Under the pieces are notes generated by a model. It ran no database searches. It had not been told where the DNA came from and saw only the letters and a list, made by a program, of their open reading frames with translations. From Roseomonas sp. E05 (GTDB taxonomy: Bacteria > Pseudomonadota > Alphaproteobacteria > Acetobacterales > Acetobacteraceae): a DNA stretch of 64,000 nucleotides. Positions 42,402 through 49,847 of the stretch are shown in pieces; the stretch's first letter is position 1; each line of letters opens with the position of its first letter. The stretch lies in the NCBI RefSeq assembly GCF_030063475.1, contig NZ_JASIRT010000002.1, positions 248,001-312,000 of the forward strand, read 5' to 3'. The translations under genes were made by a program, and so were the position numbers.

Positions 42402-43993
42402 AGGCGCTCACCCGTCGCGCATTGCTCGCCGCCGGGGCGGCGCTGCCTGCCCTGGCGGCCGCGGCACAGGTGGCGCGCATCTCCACGCTGGACATGCCGC
42501 CGCTGCGCATGCCGGTGAAGCTGGACGACACCGTCGCCCCTGGCTATCGCCGCAACGTGCTGGTCCGCTGGGGCGACCGCGTCACCTATGACGCCGCGCC
42601 CTGGAACCCTCAGCAGCCCACGCCCGCCGCCGCCGCCACGCAGTTCGGCTGGGACGCGAGGATCTGCGGCATGGTGGTGCCGCCGGTGGGCGCCGACGGC
42701 GTGGAGCGCGCGGTGCTGGCCGTCGCGCACCCCACGGCGGACCCGGCCATGGCCTTCCCCGGCGGGCAGGATCGCCCTGCGGTGGCGGCGATGATGCAGG
42801 GCGCCTCGCTGCTGAACGTGGAGAAGCAGGGCGGCCGCTGGGTGGTCGTGGATGGTGGCTACCAGGCCCGCCGCCTGTCGGCCGAGACGCTCTGCCGCAT
42901 CACTGGCCCGGCGGCACAGGTTGTCGGCGGGATGGTGCAGGGGCTGCTGGCGGTTTCCGGCGGCTGCCCCACCCCCTGGGGCACGCAATTGCTGGCGGAA
43001 GGCGATCCGGCCCCGTGGATGGCGCGCCTCGGCACACTGGACCCGCGCTTCACCGAGGGCATGCACTTCGGCTGGGTGGCCGAGCTGGACCCGATGGACC
43101 CTGGCGCCGTGCCCGCCAAGCGCACCGCGCTCGCCCGCTTCCCACGGGGGGACGCGGCGGCGGCACTGAGCCGCGACGGCCGCGCGGTGGTCTATCTCTC
43201 GGACCGGCGGGTCTTCGGCCACCTGTTCCGCTTCGTCTCGGACGGGCCGGCGAATGCGCCCGGCGCGCTCGACCTCGGCACGCTGTCCGTCGCCCGCTAT
43301 GAGGCCGGGCGGCTGCGCTGGGAGCCGCTGCCGCGCACCGTGGACATGCTGCTGAACCCGCTCGCCTATGCCGCCCAGGCCGGCGCCATCGGCTTCGACG
43401 TGCCGAGCGGGCTGGCGGTGGACCCGCATTCGGGCTGGCTCTACCTCGCCTGCAACGGCAACGCCGCACGCCGCCCCGATCAGGTGGACCGGCTGAATCC
43501 GCGCGCGGGCAACCGCTCCGGGCATATCGTCGAGATCATCCCCGAGGGCGGCGACCATGGGGCCGACGAGGCGGCGGCCGGTGTGATGCTGCTTGGCGGC
43601 GCGCCGCCACCGCGCTTCGCGGGCCTGGCGGGCAGTTGGCCCGACGCCCCCGCCACCCTCGCCGTGGACGGCGCCGGGCGGCTCTGGATCGGCACCGACC
43701 ATGCCGGGCTGGTCGGCCCGCAACCCGACATCCTGTTCGGCTGCGACACCGCCGGGCCAGGCCGGGGGCTGCCGCTGCCGCTCTACGGCGCTCCCCGGGC
43801 CGCGGCGATCGGCGGCGCGGCGATGAGCCCGGACGGGATGACCCTCTTCGCCGTGGTGCGCACGCCGGGCGCCGAGCCGGGCGCGAGCTACGCCCGCCCC
43901 GGCACGCGCTGGCCGGCCTTCGATCCCCGCCTGCCGCCCCGCACCACGCTGGTCGCCTTCAGCACCACCAGCGGTGCGCCGGTGGGGGGCTAG
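42398..43993 (+). CDS. Degenerate PhoX-like (DUF839) secreted protein
   Basis: A 531-residue protein with a twin-arginine/Sec-like signal (LTRRALLAAGAALPALA). It aligns along its length with the PhoX at 25937: VRWGDRV, HFGWVAELDPMDP, KRTALARF and NPRAGNRSGH match. But the metal sites are altered: NHEY is AHPT (110-113), NCAGG is SGGC (187-190), TCEEN is LAEGD, GRFKHEG is ARFPRGD (246-252), PDNC is PDAP, and IQHPGD is VRTPGA. It is therefore probably a non-catalytic binder or has a new activity. The GTG start at 42398 has GGAGG at 7- to 8-base spacing and overlaps the BisC-like stop (GTGA). Its TAG stop lies in the dispersed element. Confidence 0.88.
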   Translation: MKALTRRALLAAGAALPALAAAAQVARISTLDMPPLRMPVKLDDTVAPGYRRNVLVRWGDRVTYDAAPWNPQQPTPAAAATQFGWDARICGMVVPPVGADGVERAVLAVAHPTADPAMAFPGGQDRPAVAAMMQGASLLNVEKQGGRWVVVDGGYQARRLSAETLCRITGPAAQVVGGMVQGLLAVSGGCPTPWGTQLLAEGDPAPWMARLGTLDPRFTEGMHFGWVAELDPMDPGAVPAKRTALARFPRGDAAAALSRDGRAVVYLSDRRVFGHLFRFVSDGPANAPGALDLGTLSVARYEAGRLRWEPLPRTVDMLLNPLAYAAQAGAIGFDVPSGLAVDPHSGWLYLACNGNAARRPDQVDRLNPRAGNRSGHIVEIIPEGGDHGADEAAAGVMLLGGAPPPRFAGLAGSWPDAPATLAVDGAGRLWIGTDHAGLVGPQPDILFGCDTAGPGRGLPLPLYGAPRAAAIGGAAMSPDGMTLFAVVRTPGAEPGASYARPGTRWPAFDPRLPPRTTLVAFSTTSGAPVGG

Positions 43994-44097
43994 AGCAGAT
44001 CCTGTTCCGACGGCATCATCGGAACGGGTGAAGATGCTCGTCAAAACAAACGACTAGAGTATTTTCGGTGAGCCAAAGCGAACGGAAAATGCTCTAG
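43990..44097 (-). repeat. Dispersed palindromic element, copy B (108 bp, composite)
   Basis: On the minus strand it opens CTAGAGCA and ends TGCTCTAG. It has two modules: 43990-44047, matching copy A (3268-3325) with 3 differences in 58 bases, and 44054-44097, a separate 44-bp palindrome with ends CTAGAG-T-ATTTTC and GAAAATGCTCTAG. Its two ends supply the TAG stops of both convergent neighbours: 43991-43993 for the PhoX-like gene and the complement of 44094-44096 for the AsmA gene. The internal hairpin (TTCCGA / TCGGAA) is conserved. Confidence 0.88.
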
Positions 44098-45947
44098 GGC
44101 GCGCAGGCTTTCGCCTGGGCTGCCGCCTTGGTCTGGAGGCTGAGCTCCGGGTGCCGGGTGACGCCGGGCGAGGCGAGATCCCCGCTGACCACCACCGGCA
44201 CGAGGACGCGCAGGAGCGCATCCTGCAACGGATTGGGCGTCAGGGTGAGGTTCAGCCTGGACTGGGCAAGCTGCACCGTGCCCTCGCCGACGATCACCAC
44301 CTGCGGGATCTGGACGACGAGCTGCTCCACCTGCACCACGCCGTGGCGGATCGGGAGATCGGCCACGGCGCAGACCACCGGCGTGGGTCCGCTGCCCCCG
44401 CCGCTGCCCAGCAGGAAGCCGAGCGTCTCGACGAGGTCCATCGAGATGTGCGGGAGGCCGGACAGGTCGAGGCTCCCCTCGGAGACGCGGAAGTTTGCCC
44501 TGCCGCCGAGCCCTGCCAGGATCTCGGGCCGCGTGGCGCCCTGGCTCCGCAGGTCAAGCGACGCGGTGGCGAAGCTTCCCGTCAGCCACTCGATGCCGAG
44601 GGGCGCCAGGACAGGCGCCAGCGACAACCCGCTTGCCTCCAGCCGCAGGCTGCTCTGCACGGAGCCGGCTTCGTCGGCGGCGATGGTGGTCGCGCCTTCG
44701 GCCATGCCGCCCGCAATCTCCAGGCGCAGCGGCTCGATATGGAGCCGGCCGTCCTGCAGGTTGGCGGTCATGCGGAGCGCGGCTGGCTCGCCGGGCAGGC
44801 CTTCAAGCTGTTGCACCTGCAGTGTGCCGCTGGCATCCGCCTGGCGGAGCCATGCCGCAGGCATTCGCGCCGGCTGTGGCGCGGAGGAGGCGACGCCGCC
44901 TGCGCCCGGGGTGGCGACGAGCCACTCGAAATCGGCCAGGGCGATGCGCGGCGCGATGAGGTCGAAGGAGAGGCGCGGCCGCGGCTGGGCGTTGCGCACC
45001 AGGCTGGCGCTGCCGCGCAGTTCGCTGCTGCCCAGGCGCGCCAGCATGTCCCGCAGGTTCCATCCCTGACCATCGCCAGTGGCGTGCGCCGTGAGGTGAA
45101 AGGGCGGTGTGGGCTCCGCCGGAAGACCGATGGCGCCGAGCAGCGGCGCAAGACTGTCGCCGTCCCCCCTGAGGCGGAGGTCGGCGCTCGCGAGGTCCAG
45201 GGGATTGCCGAGATGTCCGTCCGCCGAGAGGCGGGCGGTCTCGGGACCGAGCTTCACCTGGACCGGGAAGGGGGTCCCGTCGGTTCGGATGCTGCGGAGC
45301 AGGGCGTCGGGCGACCCGGTCCGGCCGGTGAAGGGAACCGGTGCGCCGCCACGGAGGCTGGCCATGCCCCTGAAGTCTGTGCCGCCGTTCTCCTCCTGCA
45401 TGTGCAGTGCGAAAGCCCGGACCTCTCCTTCAGTTCCCGGCGAGGCCAGGGAGTCCACGGAGAGCTGCCCGCCTGTGACCTCGACCGCCTGCAGCGCGGC
45501 AAGACGGGCCAGCAGGTCGTGCCCGGCCTTTCCGCTGGCGGGGCTTCCGTCCTTCTGCGCCTGCGGCAGGTTCCATTGTCCCTGCTGGTTCCGCGCGAGG
45601 TGTAGCACCGGCTGCCGCAGGCGAACCCGGTCCGGCATCAGCTGCAGGCGGAGCAGGTCCCAGAGGTCGAAGGTGATGTCGCTGCGGCCGATGCGCAGCA
45701 TCTGAGCGGCGGGGCTCCAGGCCAGGTCGGCCACCCGAAGCTCCTGCGCCGTGACGGTGGTGTAGCGCCCCCAGTCGACCGTCACGGGACCGACCTTCAC
45801 CGCACGCCCGACGAGGGCGGAACCGCCTCTCTCAATGGCCAGGGCCGCCAGGTGGCCGCCGAAAAAGGCGAGCACAACGGCAAGCGCTGCCACCAGGGCC
45901 AGCAACGCGGTGGCGGTCACGGATGCAGCGCGTGCAATCGTCGTCAT
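44094..45947 (-). CDS. AsmA-family protein
   Basis: A 617-residue protein with one N-terminal membrane span (about 9-36) and a long periplasmic part rich in beta strands. It shows AsmA/TamB-like features: VKVGPVTVDWGRYTTVTAQELRVAD near 52-77, LRLEIAGGMAEGATTIAADE, and the C-terminal LPIRHGVVQVEQLVVQIPQVVIVGEGTVQLAQSRLNLTLTP-type block. Such proteins help carry lipids between the membranes. ATG at 45947 is preferred, with a weak ribosome site; an ATG at 45974 is possible. The stop lies inside the dispersed element. No partner genes nearby. Confidence 0.85.
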   Translation of the reverse strand: MTTIARAASVTATALLALVAALAVVLAFFGGHLAALAIERGGSALVGRAVKVGPVTVDWGRYTTVTAQELRVADLAWSPAAQMLRIGRSDITFDLWDLLRLQLMPDRVRLRQPVLHLARNQQGQWNLPQAQKDGSPASGKAGHDLLARLAALQAVEVTGGQLSVDSLASPGTEGEVRAFALHMQEENGGTDFRGMASLRGGAPVPFTGRTGSPDALLRSIRTDGTPFPVQVKLGPETARLSADGHLGNPLDLASADLRLRGDGDSLAPLLGAIGLPAEPTPPFHLTAHATGDGQGWNLRDMLARLGSSELRGSASLVRNAQPRPRLSFDLIAPRIALADFEWLVATPGAGGVASSAPQPARMPAAWLRQADASGTLQVQQLEGLPGEPAALRMTANLQDGRLHIEPLRLEIAGGMAEGATTIAADEAGSVQSSLRLEASGLSLAPVLAPLGIEWLTGSFATASLDLRSQGATRPEILAGLGGRANFRVSEGSLDLSGLPHISMDLVETLGFLLGSGGGSGPTPVVCAVADLPIRHGVVQVEQLVVQIPQVVIVGEGTVQLAQSRLNLTLTPNPLQDALLRVLVPVVVSGDLASPGVTRHPELSLQTKAAAQAKACAP

Positions 45948-46063
45948 TCCAGCCCCGGCATCCGATGGGACCCGCATCGGCCGCCACCGCTCCCACAACC
46001 GTGCAGCGGAGCATCAGTTGCGCGGCGCCCCCGATCCGGCCGGTGGGCAACTGAGGGGGAGCC

Positions 46064-46510
46064 TCAGACGCGGGCGGCCTGGAAGGCGGCGGCGGCGCGG
46101 TCCTCCGCCTGCTCGATCCGGGCGAAATCGCCGCGGAGCGCCTTCAGCGCGTGCCGCTCCTGCTCGATCTCGGAGGCCGTACGGAAGCCGATCCGCCGCA
46201 ACACCGGGACGGGCGGGCACCATCCCTGCACGGCATGCTGGAACAGGAAGGCCGTCACCAGCGCCGGGAGCATCAGCCAGCGCCGGTCCAGCGTCGCGCC
46301 CAGAATGATGCCGGTAAAGGCCAGGCTGGAGGCATTGGCCTCCAGGCTCCGCTCGATATCCCATTCATGGTCCAGTTCCGCCAGGCGGGCCGGGATCTCG
46401 GCCGGATGGCGCGCGAAATAGGCGATCCGCGCCTCGGTCTCGTGCCGGATCCTGCGGTTCACGGCGGTGGTGGTGTGGAGCGAGACACGCTCCGTCGTCG
46501 CTGGCAGCAT
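46064..46510 (-). CDS. DUF2892 (YgaP-like membrane domain) protein
   Basis: A 148-residue protein. Residues about 62-90 form a membrane hairpin (GIILGATLDRRWLMLPALV and TAFLFQHAVQGW), followed by WCPPVPVLRRIGFRTASEIEQE, the tell-tale DUF2892 sequence, and a C-terminal helix ending in ALKALRGDFARIE. DUF2892 domains are fused to rhodanese in YgaP; here there is no rhodanese. Function unknown. It precedes AsmA and follows nhaA on the same strand, with gaps of 116 and 88 bp. Confidence 0.85.
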   Translation of the reverse strand: MLPATTERVSLHTTTAVNRRIRHETEARIAYFARHPAEIPARLAELDHEWDIERSLEANASSLAFTGIILGATLDRRWLMLPALVTAFLFQHAVQGWCPPVPVLRRIGFRTASEIEQERHALKALRGDFARIEQAEDRAAAAFQAARV

Positions 46511-46598
46511 GGTTAGGGCTCCCCTGCGGGCATTTGCTCCCCAACACGCGGACGGCTCCGGCGGTTTCGGCGCCGGAGCCATCCGGCCGGGGAGGCCA

Positions 46599-47816
46599 TC
46601 AGGAGGTGGCGCTGCGCGGCGCCCTGGCCTCCCGCCGCGTGATGCGCAGCGTGAGGTAGCCCAGCAGCCCCGCCAGCAGGGAGCCGGCAAGGATGCCGAA
46701 CTTCACCCGGTCCTGCAGCTCGGGTGCGTCGGCGAAGGCGAGCAGACCGATGAACAGGCTCATGGTGAAGCCGATACCGCAAAGCAGGGAGACGCCGAGA
46801 AGCTGCCCCCAGCCCGCTCCGGCGGGGAGGTCCGCGGCGCCGAGCCGGATCATCGCCGCCGAGGCGCCGAACACGCCGATCACCTTGCCCAGCACGAGGC
46901 CGCCGGCCACACCGAGGGTCAGCGGCTCCAGCAGCACCGCCGGGCTGATGCCCTCGAAGGAGACGCCCGCATTGGCGAAGCCGAAGATCGGCACGATGAT
47001 GAAGGCGACGGGAGCGGCGAGCGCGTGCTCCAGCCGGTGCAGGGGGGATTCCGCGCCGCTGGCCTCCGGGCTGCCGGGCGTCAGCTGGATGGGAATGGTG
47101 AGCGCCAGCAGCACGCCGGCCAGGGTGGCATGCACGCCGGAGCGCAGCACCAGCACCCAGAGCACGGCGCCCAGCAGCAGATAGGGCGCCAGGGAACGCA
47201 CGCCGCCGCGGTTCATGCCGTAGAGCACCGCCAGCACCAGCGCCGCCCCGCCCAGATCCAGCAGCGAGAGATCGCCGGTGTAGAACAGGGCGATGATGAC
47301 CACGGCGCCGAGGTCGTCGATGATCGCCAGCGCCGCGAGGAACACCTTCAGCGAGGCCGGCACGCGCTGGCCGAGCAGCGACAGCACGCCGAGCGCGAAG
47401 GCGATGTCGGTGGCGGCGGGGATGGCCCAGCCGCGCAACGCCTGCGCGTCGCCGCTGTTGAAGGCGACATAGATCAGCGCCGGCGCCACCATGCCGCCGG
47501 CCGCCGCCACGCCTGGCAGCACCCGCCGGCTCCAGCTCGAAAGCTGGCCATCCAGCATCTCGCGCTTGATCTCAAGCCCGACCATCAGGAAGAAGACCGC
47601 CATCAGCGCGTCATTGATCCAGTGCTGCAGGTTCAGCGGACCGACATAGCTGGACAAGGCGCCGAAATAGGCCGGCGCCAGCGGTGAGTTGGCCACCAGG
47701 ATGGCAAGCGCCGCGACGCCCATCAGCACCAGACCGCCCGCGGCCTCGCTGTCGAGGAAGTTCCGCAGCATCGAGCGGATCCGGCCTCTTGCGGCGCGCT
47801 TTGCCATTCCGTCCAT
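46599..47816 (-). CDS. nhaA: Na+/H+ antiporter NhaA
   Basis: A 405-residue antiporter with 12 spans. It opens with [16 protein letters not shown] and NSPLAPAYF; the [12 protein letters not shown] motif (about 81-92) and [17 protein letters not shown] follow. The transport aspartates are in [19 protein letters not shown] (Asp167-Asp168), matching the essential pair in E. coli NhaA. Exchanges internal Na+ for external H+ to control pH and salt. AAGGGA lies 6 bases before the ATG at 47816. An AT-rich stretch at about 47880-47910 is a likely promoter. Confidence 0.95.
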   Translation of the reverse strand: MDGMAKRAARGRIRSMLRNFLDSEAAGGLVLMGVAALAILVANSPLAPAYFGALSSYVGPLNLQHWINDALMAVFFLMVGLEIKREMLDGQLSSWSRRVLPGVAAAGGMVAPALIYVAFNSGDAQALRGWAIPAATDIAFALGVLSLLGQRVPASLKVFLAALAIIDDLGAVVIIALFYTGDLSLLDLGGAALVLAVLYGMNRGGVRSLAPYLLLGAVLWVLVLRSGVHATLAGVLLALTIPIQLTPGSPEASGAESPLHRLEHALAAPVAFIIVPIFGFANAGVSFEGISPAVLLEPLTLGVAGGLVLGKVIGVFGASAAMIRLGAADLPAGAGWGQLLGVSLLCGIGFTMSLFIGLLAFADAPELQDRVKFGILAGSLLAGLLGYLTLRITRREARAPRSATS

Positions 47817-48146
47817 TGTCGATCCCTTGTCCGTTCCGCCGCCGGACGCCCCTGCGGGCGCGGGTGCAGCCGGCGGTAAGCGATGTATTAAAATTAGTTC
47901 ATGATACCTGCCCGTAAGGTCAACGGAAAGGGCGGCCAGCCCGTTGCACGCCATGGGAGTTCTATTCGCGGTGCCAGGCCTGCGCCGGGAGCGCCCACCA
48001 TGTCGCTCCGGCCGCCTGTCCGGCGCGCCGCGACCATTTCGAAACAGGGATGGAAAGGCCTCTTCGGTTCACTTATTGTTCTTTTTGTGCCGATGCCGGG
48101 TCATCGTCTCTTGCATGGATGTTCTTTTTATGTTCGCATCCCCGCC
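47817..48146. other. AT-richer intergenic region upstream of nhaA
   Basis: This 330-bp gap has the lowest GC content visible in the window. An AT-rich block (GTATTAAAATTAGTTCATG, about 47884-47902) is suited to the nhaA promoter on the minus strand, and a T-rich block (about 48070-48130) precedes the small plus-strand frame at 48147. I find no hairpin or coding frame with family resemblance. Confidence 0.55.
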
Positions 48147-48386
48147 ATGCCGATGCCGTCCTCCGCCCCCTTTGCTCCGGCCGCCTGGACCCCTCCGCTG
48201 ACCCCGGCGGACCCCCCATCCTGGCGCGCGGCAGCTGGCGGGGCGCAACGGCACGGCAGAGCGCGGGCAGGGTGGGTTTCCCTGCCCGCGCTTCCCCGGC
48301 TGCTGCGGGAGATCATGCTGGGCGCGGTGCTCGGCATCCTCGGCGGCTGGCTGGCGGGCTGGATCGCCGCCTGGCTCCTGCTCTGA
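48147..48386 (+). CDS. Possible small membrane protein
   Basis: A 79-residue frame from the ATG at 48147 (or 48153). The first 50 residues are Pro/Ala-rich; residues about 52-79 (LREIMLGAVLGILGGWLAGW, then IAAWLLL) make one clear membrane span with a glycine-zipper pattern. It lies between divergent nhaA and a convergent ABC gene, preceded by a T-rich stretch that could be a promoter. No ribosome site is obvious and no family is recognised, so this may be spurious. Confidence 0.4.
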   Translation: MPMPSSAPFAPAAWTPPLTPADPPSWRAAAGGAQRHGRARAGWVSLPALPRLLREIMLGAVLGILGGWLAGWIAAWLLL

Positions 48387-48396
48387 GGGCCCGTCC

Positions 48397-49098
48397 TCAG
48401 ACAGAAAGATAGCGGGCGCGCAGCGACGCATCCGCGAGCAGCGCCGCCATGCGCCCTTCATGCCGCACCTGCCCGACTTCCAGGATGCAGGCACGGTCGG
48501 CCACCGCGCCGGCGAAGGGCAGGTTCTGCTCGGAGAGCAGGATGGAGAGACCCTCCGCCTTCAGCTCCGCGATGGCCTCGGCCATGCGCTCGACCACCAC
48601 CGGCGCCAGCCCCTCGGAAGGTTCATCCAGCAGCAGCAGGCGCGGATTGCCCATCAGCGTGCGGGCGATGGTGAGCATCTGCTGCTCGCCGCCGCTCATC
48701 CGGCCGCCGGGGCGGTGGCGCAGCGCGCCGAGGCTCGGGAACAGGGCGAAGAGGCGTTCCGCCGTCCAGGGGCGCAGGCCGGGGCGGGCGGGGCGGCGGC
48801 CCACCTCCAGGTTCTCCAGCACGGTGAGATCGGCGAAGATGCGCCGTTCCTCCGGCACATAGCCGATCCCGGCGCGGGCAATGGCATGCGGCGGCCGTCC
48901 GGCCAGTGGCGCGCCCTCGAAGGTCACCGATCCGCCGCTCGGCGGCACCAGTCCCATGATGGCCTTCATCGTGGTGCTCTTGCCCGCGCCGTTGCGGCCG
49001 AGCAGGCAGACCACCTCGCCCTTGCCGACCGCGAGCGAGACGCCGTGCAGGATATGCGCGCGGCCGTAATGCGCGTGCAGCCCTTCCACCGCCAGCAT
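48397..49098 (-). CDS. Branched-chain amino-acid type ABC ATPase (LivF)
   Basis: A 233-residue ATPase. Walker A GRNGAGKSTT, the IGYVPEERRIFADLTVLENL segment typical of LivF, the signature MSGGEQQMLTIARTL, and Walker B LLLLDEPSEGLAP are present. Its ATG overlaps the LivG stop by one base. It is the last gene of a binding protein / fused permease / LivG / LivF operon. Confidence 0.95.
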   Translation of the reverse strand: MLAVEGLHAHYGRAHILHGVSLAVGKGEVVCLLGRNGAGKSTTMKAIMGLVPPSGGSVTFEGAPLAGRPPHAIARAGIGYVPEERRIFADLTVLENLEVGRRPARPGLRPWTAERLFALFPSLGALRHRPGGRMSGGEQQMLTIARTLMGNPRLLLLDEPSEGLAPVVVERMAEAIAELKAEGLSILLSEQNLPFAGAVADRACILEVGQVRHEGRMAALLADASLRARYLSV

Positions 49099-49847
49099 CA
49101 GGCCGGCGCCCCGCCGAGATAGACCTGCCGCACCCGCGGGTCGGCCCGCACCGCCTCCGGCGTGCCGCCGGCGATCAGCCGGCCGCGGTCCAGCACCAGG
49201 ACGCGGTCGGCATGGGTGAAGACCACGTCCATGTCATGCTCGGTGAACAGCACGGCGATGTTGCCCGCCCGCGCGATGGCGGCCGTCTCCGCCATCAGCG
49301 CCACGCGCTCGGCGGGCGCCATGCCGGCGGTGGGCTCGTCCATCAGCAGCAGATGCGGCTGGTTGGCCAGCGCCATGGCCAGTTCCAGCCGCTTCAGGTC
49401 GCCATAGGCCAGCACGCCGCAGGGCCGCCCAGCCTGGTCCGCCATGCCGACGCGCGCCAGCAGCGCCTCGGCCTCCGCCGTGAACTGCCGCGCCGCCGGA
49501 TGCCAGAGGCCGAGCAGCCGGCGGGCATGGGAGAGCAGCGCCATCCGCACATTGTCCAGCACTGTCATGGAGGCGAAGGTGGCGGTGATCTGAAAGGTGC
49601 GCCCCACCCCGAGGCGCCAGATGGCGCGCGGCGGCAGGCCGGTGACATCGCGCCCGGCCAGCCGCACCCGCCCGGCATCGGGGCGGATCTGGCCGTTCAG
49701 CATGTTGAAGCAGGTGCTCTTGCCGGCGCCGTTGGGGCCGATCAGCGCCAGCATCTCTCCCGGGGCGAGCGCGAAGGAGACGCCGTCCACCGCGCGCACG
49801 CCGCCCCAGGCCTTCACCAGCGCCTCCGCCTCCAGCGCCGGCGTCAT
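49098..49847 (-). CDS. Branched-chain amino-acid type ABC ATPase (LivG)
   Basis: A 249-residue ATPase with Walker A GPNGAGKSTCFNMLNG, the GRTFQITATFASMTVLDNV block typical of LivG, a variant signature LAYGDLKRLELAMAL (Gly-Asp in place of Ser-Gly, as often in LivG), Walker B LLLMDEPTAGMAP, and the TEHDMDVVF switch. The LivG-type C-terminal extension ends RVRQVYLGGAPA. Overlaps the fused permease stop by 4 bases (ATGA). Confidence 0.95.
   Translation of the reverse strand: MTPALEAEALVKAWGGVRAVDGVSFALAPGEMLALIGPNGAGKSTCFNMLNGQIRPDAGRVRLAGRDVTGLPPRAIWRLGVGRTFQITATFASMTVLDNVRMALLSHARRLLGLWHPAARQFTAEAEALLARVGMADQAGRPCGVLAYGDLKRLELAMALANQPHLLLMDEPTAGMAPAERVALMAETAAIARAGNIAVLFTEHDMDVVFTHADRVLVLDRGRLIAGGTPEAVRADPRVRQVYLGGAPA

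Noticed and set aside
40790-43993. A single 1067-codon plus-strand frame joining the end of the BisC region to the PhoX-like gene
   Set aside because: Its first half is BisC read in the wrong frame. The real PhoX-like gene starts at the GTG at 42398, where a ribosome site and a signal peptide appear.
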